Assembly: GCF_034048115.1 (NCBI RefSeq)
Contig: NZ_CP139145.1
Location: forward strand, 2,418,001-2,482,000
Direction: 5' to 3'
DNA from: Pseudarthrobacter sp. IC2-21
GTDB lineage: Bacteria; Actinomycetota; Actinomycetes; Actinomycetales; Micrococcaceae
Length of the DNA stretch: 64,000 nt
Shown piece by piece: positions 46,110 to 54,053 of the stretch. Position 1 is the first letter of the stretch; every line of letters begins with the position of its first letter. The notes below the pieces were generated by a model. The model searched no databases. It worked only from the letters and a program-made list of their open reading frames with translations, and was not told the DNA's origin. The translations under genes and the position numbers were made by a program.

Positions 46110-47801
46110 ATGTCCCTTCCTGTACAACCCTCACCGCGAAAGAGGCGGCGTGACGGCACCGACAACGGGCCGGCCCGGAAGAAGCGAATAGCACTGCTCG
46201 CGGTTGCCGCGACCGTCGCCCTGATCCTCGTGGCAGTGGCAGCGCTGCTCTTTCTGCCCACCCGCCAGAATCCGTCGGCAGCACCCAGTTCCGCGCCGGC
46301 TGTTTCCACGCCCGCACCGACTCCCGACAAGCCGCTGCCGCCGGCACCCGCAGTCACTTATTACAAACAGGCTGGACCGCCCGCCGGCTCTCCGCTGCAG
46401 GGCGTTGAACCGCTGAAGCTGGCTGTCTCCGGGGACCAGGTGGGTACGTCCCTCCCGACAGGACTTACGGGGATCTCCCTGGAGGCCACCGACCTCGGCG
46501 ACGAGGACCTCAGCAGCAGCAACCCCAGCATGGTCAAACTGCTCAGCGAACTCGACCAGCCCGTACTGCGCTTCGGTGGCAATGCCGTGGACCGACGATT
46601 CTTCTGGACATCCTCCAATGAATCCATTCCGGCTGGATACTCAGGCGACGCGGCACATCCGGTTCGGGCTGTAGGCCCCGCAGACCTGACGCGGCTCAAT
46701 ACACTGCTGCAGGCTACCGGGGCCCGAGTCAGCCTCACCGTTGATCTCGCTCATTACGACCCGGCGAGGGCGGCAGACATGATGAAGCACGCCACGGCAA
46801 TCCTGGGAGACCGGCTACTCAGTTTCACTGTTGGCAACGAACCAAACGGTTTTGTGTTCAATGGCGTGCGCAAGGATGGCTACAGCCTGGAAAAGTACCT
46901 GACGGAGCTCAAGGCATACGCCAAGGCAATCTACGCCGTGGCGCCAAACCTGCCCATCTCAGGGCCGGGGGCTTATGACCAGAAGTGGTGGCAACCCTTT
47001 GTCGACGTGGATATCCCCCAGAAGAAGATTCTTTCCTTCCACCACTACCCTCAGTACAGCTGCGATGGCAGCGACCCGATTGCTTCGCCTACCCTGGCCA
47101 ACCTCATGGACAGAAAGATTCATGATCGAGCCGCTGATTACCATCGGGCGGCCGTGGACGTCGGGAAGAAAGCAGGCCTGGAGACCTGGCTGCCGGAGAC
47201 CGGCATAGCCGCCTGCCCGGGTTCAAACGAGACCTCAAAGACACACGCTTCGGCCCTGTGGACGGTTGACTACGCCCTCAATGCTGCCCAACTCGGTATC
47301 ACTCAGGTGGGCTTCCATAGTTCAATGCTCGCCTGCAAGGGCGGCCCGCCAATGTCAGCGATTTGTAGCGCTGGAAGCTACCCGCAAGGGAACGGGGCCA
47401 TGTCCGGCCGTGCGAACTTCTTCGGAATGTCGATGCTGGGCGGGCTTGGCGAAGGAAAGTTCCTCAAGGTCAACAGCACTGGCGGCGGGTTGGCGTATTC
47501 CTACGCTGTGCAGCACGCAGATGGGAGCACCAGCGTCGTGATTGTCAACGAGAACAACCCGGAGACGGCGGCGCAAACAGACGTCACCATCGATCTTCCG
47601 GGCCGTCCGCTGACAGGGACGATGAGCCAGCTCACCGGGCCGAGCTACGGAGCCCAGGACGCGACGCAGATTGACGGCGCGGCTTCCGAGCCGGTACCGC
47701 TCGCTGACCGCCCCACGGTGCCCGGCTTCGTGTACGGAGAGCGCACGCAGAAGATCAAGCTCACCGCAGGAACCGCCACGGTGCTCAACTTCACCTACTG
47801 A
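46110..47801 (+). CDS. Membrane-anchored GH79-like glycoside hydrolase
   Basis: 563 residues. A basic cytoplasmic tail (KRRRD..KKR) and one membrane segment (27-49) precede a Pro/Ala linker (52-85) and an extracellular TIM-barrel: ISLEATDL, LRFGGNAVDR, acid/base Glu244 in GNEPNGF, nucleophile Glu363 in WLPETGIA, then a beta-sandwich C-terminus. The pattern fits the heparanase/beta-glucuronidase family GH79, so the target may be a glucuronic-acid-containing polysaccharide; the family call is by motif recall. GGAG lies about 10 bases before the ATG. It may follow the MFS gene on one transcript. Confidence 0.7.
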   Translation: MSLPVQPSPRKRRRDGTDNGPARKKRIALLAVAATVALILVAVAALLFLPTRQNPSAAPSSAPAVSTPAPTPDKPLPPAPAVTYYKQAGPPAGSPLQGVEPLKLAVSGDQVGTSLPTGLTGISLEATDLGDEDLSSSNPSMVKLLSELDQPVLRFGGNAVDRRFFWTSSNESIPAGYSGDAAHPVRAVGPADLTRLNTLLQATGARVSLTVDLAHYDPARAADMMKHATAILGDRLLSFTVGNEPNGFVFNGVRKDGYSLEKYLTELKAYAKAIYAVAPNLPISGPGAYDQKWWQPFVDVDIPQKKILSFHHYPQYSCDGSDPIASPTLANLMDRKIHDRAADYHRAAVDVGKKAGLETWLPETGIAACPGSNETSKTHASALWTVDYALNAAQLGITQVGFHSSMLACKGGPPMSAICSAGSYPQGNGAMSGRANFFGMSMLGGLGEGKFLKVNSTGGGLAYSYAVQHADGSTSVVIVNENNPETAAQTDVTIDLPGRPLTGTMSQLTGPSYGAQDATQIDGAASEPVPLADRPTVPGFVYGERTQKIKLTAGTATVLNFTY

Positions 47802-47817
47802 GTCCACCGGGAAACAT

Positions 47818-47874
47818 CGAGGGGCGGGCTTTCGCCGCTAAAGCATGTGCTTAGCGGCGAAAGCCCGCCCCTCG
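47818..47874. terminator. Bidirectional terminator/palindrome between GH79-like gene and ftsY
   Basis: A perfect 24-bp stem (47818-47841 with 47851-47874) and a small self-complementary loop, 16 bases after the hydrolase stop. The stem includes TTTCGCCGC and runs straight into an 18-bp direct repeat, so it may be a compound repeat element. Confidence 0.85.
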
Positions 47875-47908
47875 ACGTTGGGACGCTGGCTCGACGTTGG
47901 GACGCTGG
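47872..47908. repeat. Two tandem 18-bp repeats beside the palindrome
   Basis: TCGACGTTGGGACGCTGG occurs at 47872-47889 and again at 47891-47908, one base apart, ending right at the ftsY stop. The reverse complement of its core (CCAACGTC) also appears in the intergenic region near 10950. Confidence 0.8.
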
Positions 47909-49111
47909 TTAGTTGAGCAGCGCGTCCACAAAGCCCTCGGCATCGAACGGCGCCAGGTCATCGGCGCCTTCGCCCAGGCCGATCAGCTTGACCGGCACAC
48001 CGAGCGACTTCTGGATGGCCACCACGATGCCGCCCTTGGCGGTGCCGTCGAGCTTGGTCAGGACGATGCCGGTGATGTTGACAACCTCGGCGAAAACCCG
48101 GGCCTGGTTGAGCCCGTTCTGGCCGGTGGTGGCGTCCAGGACCAGCAGTACCTCGTCCACCTCGGCGAGCTTTTCGATGACCCGCTTGACCTTGCCGAGT
48201 TCGTCCATCAGGCCGGTCTTGTTCTGCAGGCGGCCCGCGGTGTCGATCATGACCACGTCGACTTCCTGGTCGATGCCTGCCTTGACCGCCTCGTAGGCAA
48301 CGGAGGCAGGGTCCGCACCGTCGACGTCGGACTTCACAGTGGGAACGCCCACGCGCTGCCCCCAGGTGGCCAGCTGCTCCGCCGCGGCAGCACGGAACGT
48401 GTCCGCCGCGCCCAGCAGGACGTCCTTGTCCTCTGCCACCAGGACACGGGCCAGCTTGCCCACGGTGGTGGTCTTTCCCACGCCGTTGACGCCAACCACC
48501 AGCATGATGGCCGGCTTGTCCGCGTGCCGCTCGGTGCGGAGGCTGCGGTCCATGGTTGGGTCCACCAGCTTGATCAGTTCCTCCCGGAGCAATGCTTTGA
48601 CCTGCTCGGGGGTCCGGGTGCCGAGTACCTTCACGCGTTCCCGGAGGGCGTCCACCAGCTGCATGGTGGGTTCGGTGCCCAGGTCCGCCAGCAGGAGGGT
48701 TTCCTCAACTTCGTCCCAGACGTTTTCGTCGATCTTGTCACTGGAGAGCAGGGCGAGCAGGCCCTTGCCCAGAATGTTGTTGGACCGGACCAGGCGTTCA
48801 CGGAGGCGGGTGAGGCGGCCTGCAACGGGCAGCGGCGTCTCCACCGGGATGGTTTCGAGGCCGGCGGCGTCGTCCGGGACGTCGGTGATTTCAAGGTCTT
48901 CGAGGTCGACGCCGGCCGGAGCCTGCCGTTCGGCCGGCGCCACGGGGGCGTCCTCCAGCAGCGTACCGCCGCCCCCGACGGGATCGTTGGCGTCACGCGT
49001 CCCGGGGTACTGGTTGATGTTCTTCCGCGTCTTCATCAGGACCGGGATGAGCCCGCCAATAACCACCAGGGCAGCAACGATGGACAGAATAATGGGGAGG
49101 ATGTCATTCAC
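47909..49111 (-). CDS. ftsY: SRP receptor FtsY
   Basis: 400 residues. It begins with a real membrane segment (3-25), unlike E. coli FtsY, then an acidic linker (45-95), the N domain and the GTPase domain with GVNGVGKTTTVGKLA, DTFRAAAAEQL, IDTAGRLQNK and LTKLDGTAKGG. It docks SRP-bound ribosomes to the translocon. The GTG at 49111 gives the membrane segment; the SD is poor. It lies 54 bases after smc, in the conserved smc-ftsY order. Confidence 0.95.
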   Translation of the reverse strand: MNDILPIILSIVAALVVIGGLIPVLMKTRKNINQYPGTRDANDPVGGGGTLLEDAPVAPAERQAPAGVDLEDLEITDVPDDAAGLETIPVETPLPVAGRLTRLRERLVRSNNILGKGLLALLSSDKIDENVWDEVEETLLLADLGTEPTMQLVDALRERVKVLGTRTPEQVKALLREELIKLVDPTMDRSLRTERHADKPAIMLVVGVNGVGKTTTVGKLARVLVAEDKDVLLGAADTFRAAAAEQLATWGQRVGVPTVKSDVDGADPASVAYEAVKAGIDQEVDVVMIDTAGRLQNKTGLMDELGKVKRVIEKLAEVDEVLLVLDATTGQNGLNQARVFAEVVNITGIVLTKLDGTAKGGIVVAIQKSLGVPVKLIGLGEGADDLAPFDAEGFVDALLN

Positions 49112-49165
49112 TCCCCTAGCTTCTCACAAACGCCGGAGCCGCTTGGGGGTCCCACCAGCACCGAT

Positions 49166-52100
49166 CTAGACGTCGGCCCCCAGCCGCTGGCTGATAACGG
49201 TTGACACGCCGTCGCCGCGCATGGTGACGCCGTAGAGCGCATCGGCGACTTCCATGGTCCGCTTCTGGTGGGTGATCACGATCAGCTGGCTGGACTCGCG
49301 AAGTTCTTCGAAGATGGTGATGAGGCGGCCAAGGTTGGTGTCGTCCAGGGCCGCCTCCACCTCATCCATCACGTAGAACGGCGAGGGGCGGGCCTTGAAG
49401 ATGGCCACCAGCAGGGCTACGGCGGTGAGGGACCGTTCGCCGCCGGAGAGCAGCGAGAGCCGCTTGATCTTCTTGCCGGCCGGCCGGGCTTCCACCTCGA
49501 TGCCTGTGGTGAGCATGTCCGACGGGTCGGTCAGGACCAGCCGGCCCTCGCCGCCGGGAAAGAGCCGGCCAAAGACGCGGACGAACTGGGCCTGGGTGTC
49601 TTCGAAGGCCTCGGCAAAGACCCTCTGCACCCGGTCGTCCACTTCCTTGATGATGTCCAGGAGGTCCTTGCGGCTGGACTTCAGGTCCTCAAGCTGGGTG
49701 CTGAGGAACTGGTGCCGTTCTTCGAGGGCCGCGAATTCCTCCAGCGCCAGCGGGTTGACCTTACCCAGGGCCGAGAGGTCCCGTTCGGCTTTCCGAAGCC
49801 GTTTCTCCTGTTCCTCCCTGACAAACGGTTTGCCCTCAACCACCGGGGCGCCGCTGCCGTCCACCGGTGTCCGCAGCGCGGCCCACTTATCACCGCTGTC
49901 CTCCGCAGGGACCGGCACCGGTACGTCAGGGCCGAAATCCGCCACCAGGACGTCCGGCGTGATGCCCAGTTCCTCGATGGACCGGCTTTCCAGGGTCTCA
50001 ATCCGCGCCCTGTGCTGGGTGCGGGCCAGTTCGTCCCGGTGCACCGAATCAGTCAATTCGGTGAGCTCGCGGGCCAGGGAGTCGTTGCCTCCGCGGATCG
50101 ACTGCAGTTCGCGGTCCCGTTGCTCCCGGTTCTCCTCCGCAAGATCGCGCTCTTCACGGGCCAGATCCACGGAGACGTCAATGTAGCGGATGGCCAGATC
50201 CGCCGCGGCTGCCACTGCCGCGGCCAGCCGGGCCTGGAGCCGCCGGCGGCGCGCCCTTTCGGCCGCCTCTTCCCGGGCTTTGCGCTCCGTGGCGGCTGCG
50301 CGTTCGAGCGAGACGGCCCGGTTCCGGGTGGCGGTCAGTTGTTCTTCGGTACTGCGGAGCGCGAGCCTGGCTTCCATTTCGGCGGACCGGGCCAGGGACG
50401 CTGCCCGGGCCAGGGCGTCGCGCTGTTCGGTGGACGGTTCTTCCTCCGCGGGCGCTTCCTGCGCCGCGGCCAGCCGGGCGGCGATGGCCGCGAGCGCCTC
50501 CTCCTCGGCACGTACGTTCGCTTCGGCCCTGGCCAGGGAAGCGGCAAGCCTGTCGCTTTCCCCGACGGCGCTGCGCAGGATTGAATTCAGGTGGCCGAGG
50601 CGCTCAGCGACGGCCGCGAGCCTGGCGTCCGAATCGTGCAGCCTGTCCAAGGCAGCGTCGGTCCGGGCCTGCGCTTTGGCGCGCCGCGCTTCCGCGCCGG
50701 CGAGCGCGAACCGGTTCCGCTCAAGATCCGCGGTGACGGCAGCGAGCCTGGATTCGGCGTCGTCGACGGCGGCCTGCACTTCAAGCAGCGACGGCGCCTT
50801 CGCGGATCCTCCGGTGACGGTCAGCGCTGTCAGAACATCCCCGGCCACGGTAACGGCGGTGAGCTCAGGCCGTTCACCGACCAATGCGCCGGCGGCCGCC
50901 ACGTCACCGACGACGACGGATCCCCCGAGAAGCGCGGCCACCGCCGCGCCGTGGTCCCCGCTGGCGGTCACCAGGTCAAGTGCCCGGCGGGCCTTGGCAG
51001 GCAACGAACCCGACGTCACCGTGCCCGGGCGCGCCGGTGCGGCCGATTCCAGCAGCAACACGGCGCGGCCGGCGTCGTCGTCCTTGAGCAGCTTCACCAC
51101 GGCGGCCGCCACTTCGGGATTGCGGACCACGATGGCTTCGGAGGCTTCCCCGAGTGCGGCGGCGATGGCCGTTTCATAGCCCGGTTCAACAGATAGCCCT
51201 GCCGCCAGCGTCCCGGCGACACCCTCGAGGCCGGCGCTGAGGACATGGGCCGCACCGTCTTTGCGGTTGAGTCCAAGCTGCAGGGCGTCGCGCCGGGCCA
51301 CCAGGGAGTCGCGTTCGCGGACGGCTTCCCTGCCGGCGGCGGTCAGATTGGCAATCTCCTGAACAACGGCGTCGAGTTCGGCGCTGGCGTCCTCGTAGTC
51401 GGCGTCGAGGGTTTCCTCGCCTTCCTCAACGCCGGCTACCTGGCTTTCGAGGGCGGTGAACTCGGACTGGGCCTTGCTGCGGCGGTCCTGCCCGGCGGCG
51501 AGCGAATCGCGGAGCCGGCCCAGTTCGGCCTGGGCGGACTCCACCCGCGACCTGGCCGCGCCCACCTGGCCGGCCAGCTTGGCGAGCCCTTCGCGGCGGT
51601 CTGCTGCGGCGCGGAGCACGGCCGTGAGGCGCTTGTCCTCGGCGGCGGCGGCCTGTTCAGCTTCGGACTTGGCACCTGTTGCCGACTCCAGGGCGCTCCG
51701 CCGGTCAAGGATGTGACGATCGAGTTCCGAGAGTTCCTCCCGGACCCGTGCGGCCTGCCGCTCCAACTGCTCCGGGTCCCGTCCAGAGTACGGTTCGGCA
51801 TCGGCGGCACCGAGGAGGCGGCCGCGTTCCCGGGCCAGGGAACCGAGGGAGCGGAGGCGTTCCCGCGCCGCGTTCAGCCGGTACCACGTGTCCCTCGCCC
51901 CGTTGAGCCTGGGTGTGGCCTCCGCCGCGAGGTGCTCGATGGCGGCCTGCTGCCGGCGCCCGGACTCCAGTTCCTGCTCCACCGCGGCCCTGCGGGCTTT
52001 CAGGGCTGCCTCATCCGCGACGTCCCGGGCCAGGGAGTTTCGCTCCCGGGCCAGGTCATCGGCCAACAGCCGCGCGCGTGCATCGCGGACATCGAACTGG

Positions 52101-52753
52101 ACCCTCTGGGCACGGCGGGCGACGTCGGCCTGTTTGCCGAGCGGGGTCAGCTGGCGCCTGATCTCTCCGGTCAGGTCCGTGAGCCGCTGCAGGTTCGCCT
52201 GCATGGCCTCCAGCTTGCGGACCGTCTTTTCCTTGCGGCGCCGGTGCTTGAGGATTCCGGCGGCTTCCTCGATAAATCCGCGGCGGTCCTCGGGGGTGGC
52301 GTGCAGGACTTTGTCGAGCTGGCCCTGGCCCACGATGACGTGCATTTCCCGGCCCAGGCCGGAGTCCGAGAGCAGTTCCTGGATGTCGAGGAGGCGGCAG
52401 CTGGCCCCGTTGATGGCGTATTCGGAGCCGCCGGTGCGGAACAGCGTCCGGGAGATGGTGACTTCGCTGTACTCAATGGGCAGGGCACCGTCGGTGTTGT
52501 CGATCGTCAGGGAGACATGTGCGCGGCCCAAGGGCGGGCGCCCGGACGTGCCGGCGAAAATGACGTCTTCCATTTTGCCGCCGCGCAGTGTCTTGGCCCC
52601 CTGCTCCCCCATCACCCAGGACAGGGCATCCACCACATTGGACTTTCCTGAACCGTTAGGCCCCACCACGGCCGTGACTCCGGGCTCGAAGTCGAACGTC
52701 GTTGCCGACGCGAACGACTTGAATCCCCGGACGGTAAGGCTCTTGAGGTGCAA
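49166..52753 (-). CDS. smc: Chromosome segregation ATPase SMC
   Basis: 1195 residues. The head has Walker A GPNGSGKSNVVDALSW, later LSGGERSLTAVALL signature and Walker B PFYVMDEVEAALDD; two long coiled coils, very rich in Ala, Arg and Glu, flank a hinge near residues 505-640. It organises and segregates chromosomes with ScpA/B, which are not in the window. The TTG start at 52753 (MHLKSLTVRGFKSFA) matches the family N-terminus. The gene is divergent from oleA over 277 bases, where no other gene is seen. Confidence 0.96.
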   Translation of the reverse strand: MHLKSLTVRGFKSFASATTFDFEPGVTAVVGPNGSGKSNVVDALSWVMGEQGAKTLRGGKMEDVIFAGTSGRPPLGRAHVSLTIDNTDGALPIEYSEVTISRTLFRTGGSEYAINGASCRLLDIQELLSDSGLGREMHVIVGQGQLDKVLHATPEDRRGFIEEAAGILKHRRRKEKTVRKLEAMQANLQRLTDLTGEIRRQLTPLGKQADVARRAQRVQFDVRDARARLLADDLARERNSLARDVADEAALKARRAAVEQELESGRRQQAAIEHLAAEATPRLNGARDTWYRLNAARERLRSLGSLARERGRLLGAADAEPYSGRDPEQLERQAARVREELSELDRHILDRRSALESATGAKSEAEQAAAAEDKRLTAVLRAAADRREGLAKLAGQVGAARSRVESAQAELGRLRDSLAAGQDRRSKAQSEFTALESQVAGVEEGEETLDADYEDASAELDAVVQEIANLTAAGREAVRERDSLVARRDALQLGLNRKDGAAHVLSAGLEGVAGTLAAGLSVEPGYETAIAAALGEASEAIVVRNPEVAAAVVKLLKDDDAGRAVLLLESAAPARPGTVTSGSLPAKARRALDLVTASGDHGAAVAALLGGSVVVGDVAAAGALVGERPELTAVTVAGDVLTALTVTGGSAKAPSLLEVQAAVDDAESRLAAVTADLERNRFALAGAEARRAKAQARTDAALDRLHDSDARLAAVAERLGHLNSILRSAVGESDRLAASLARAEANVRAEEEALAAIAARLAAAQEAPAEEEPSTEQRDALARAASLARSAEMEARLALRSTEEQLTATRNRAVSLERAAATERKAREEAAERARRRRLQARLAAAVAAAADLAIRYIDVSVDLAREERDLAEENREQRDRELQSIRGGNDSLARELTELTDSVHRDELARTQHRARIETLESRSIEELGITPDVLVADFGPDVPVPVPAEDSGDKWAALRTPVDGSGAPVVEGKPFVREEQEKRLRKAERDLSALGKVNPLALEEFAALEERHQFLSTQLEDLKSSRKDLLDIIKEVDDRVQRVFAEAFEDTQAQFVRVFGRLFPGGEGRLVLTDPSDMLTTGIEVEARPAGKKIKRLSLLSGGERSLTAVALLVAIFKARPSPFYVMDEVEAALDDTNLGRLITIFEELRESSQLIVITHQKRTMEVADALYGVTMRGDGVSTVISQRLGADV

Positions 52754-53030
52754 GGTGGTTCGGGTCTCCTGCTCGGCGCACTGGGCTGGTATGGGGGGCT
52801 GGTATCGGGGGAATGTAGCGGGGAAACGGCCCCTGTTACTTACAATCTACTGCGGGGCTGCGACAATTCCTTGCAGATCCGCGCGCAGGAGCCGCAGGTA
52901 CTACCGGCAGTGCGGGGCCGGCGGCATGTGCAGGAACTGGCCCGGACCCGGCATAGTTAAGCACTTGGGCTGGTGCTCGATGGTGCGGTCAGCCACCGGA
53001 GCGCAGTACAGACACGAATAGGGGCTTAAT

Positions 53031-54053
53031 TTGACAGGGAATGCAACATTCCGGCACAACAACACCGCTTTGCTTTCGGTGAGCAGCGTCGAAGCTCCCA
53101 AGATCGTCAGTTCCGCTGATTTCGACCGCAGGCTGGCCCCCACCCTGCGGCGCTTGAAGTTTCCCCCGCGCCTGCTTGAACGGGTGGCAGGGATCACCCA
53201 CCGCCGTTGGTGGGCGCCGGGGACCTCGTTCGACGACGCCGCCATCGAGGCGGGCGCTAAGGCTTTGGCCGAATCCGGGGTGGAAGCGTCGGAGGTGGGT
53301 CTGCTGATCAACACCTCCGTCACACGGCGCAGCCTGGAGCCGTCCGTCGCGGTGAAGATCCATCATGGCCTCAGCCTGCCGTCGTCGGCCATGAATTTCG
53401 ATCTTGCCAACGCCTGCCTGGGCTTCGTCAACGGCCTGACCCTGGCGGCCAACATGATCGACTCCGGCCAGATCAAGTACGCCATGATCGTCAACGGTGA
53501 GGATGCCCAGGCCACTCAGGAGGCCACCCTTGCCCGGCTGCAGCGGCCGGAGACCACCCGTGAGGACTTCGGCCGTGAGTTCGCCACCCTCACCCTGGGT
53601 TCCGGCGCGGCCGCAGCCGTGCTGGGCCCGGCGGACCAGCATCCAGGGGCGCACCGGATCGTGGGCGGCGTGATGCGCGCCGGCACTGAACACCATGAGC
53701 TGTGCGTGGGCGGCATCGACGGCATGGCCACGGACACCAAAGGCCTGCTGGACGGCGGCCTGCAACTGGTGGTGGACGCCTGGCACGAGGCCAAGCCGGA
53801 GTGGGACTGGGCAACGATGGACCGGTACGTCACCCATCAGGTGAGCAACGCGTACACCCAGGCCATCATCGACGCAGTGGGCCTGGATCCGGAAAAGGTC
53901 CCCATCACCTTTCCCCACTGGGGCAACGTGGGCCCGGCCTCGCTCCCCATGACCCTGGCTGCCGAAGCGCAGACGCTGGCGGCCGGGGACAGGGTGCTGT
54001 GCATGGGCGTCGGTTCCGGGCTCAACACCGCCCTGCTGGAAATCGTGTGGTGA
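53031..54053 (+). CDS. oleA: OleA, thiolase-fold acyl-CoA condensing enzyme
   Basis: 340 residues. OleA joins two fatty acyl-CoAs head to head to a beta-ketoacid. The thiolase-fold signature has Cys129 (FDLANACLGFVNG), His in YVTHQVSN and Asn in FPHWGNVGPAS, and the Glu required for OleA activity is present in RRSLEPS. The genomic neighbours (OleBC, OleD) decide the assignment over FabH. The TTG at 53031 has AGGGG 6 bases upstream. The stop overlaps the oleBC start (GTGA). Confidence 0.92.
   Translation: MTGNATFRHNNTALLSVSSVEAPKIVSSADFDRRLAPTLRRLKFPPRLLERVAGITHRRWWAPGTSFDDAAIEAGAKALAESGVEASEVGLLINTSVTRRSLEPSVAVKIHHGLSLPSSAMNFDLANACLGFVNGLTLAANMIDSGQIKYAMIVNGEDAQATQEATLARLQRPETTREDFGREFATLTLGSGAAAAVLGPADQHPGAHRIVGGVMRAGTEHHELCVGGIDGMATDTKGLLDGGLQLVVDAWHEAKPEWDWATMDRYVTHQVSNAYTQAIIDAVGLDPEKVPITFPHWGNVGPASLPMTLAAEAQTLAAGDRVLCMGVGSGLNTALLEIVW

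Noticed and set aside
47897..49204. 435-codon plus-strand open frame opposite ftsY
   Set aside because: Antisense shadow; ftsY motifs are intact on the minus strand.
51245..52651. 468-codon plus-strand open frame opposite smc
   Set aside because: Antisense shadow of the SMC coiled coil; no domain.
53702..54049. Upstream extension of the oleBC frame into oleA
   Set aside because: The frame is open but overlaps conserved OleA sequence; the GTG at 54050 gives a standard 4-base overlap.
53031..54053. OleA gene as a second fabH
   Set aside because: It is directly coupled to oleBC and oleD and carries the OleA-type Glu in RRSLEPS; the true fabH is in the fab operon.
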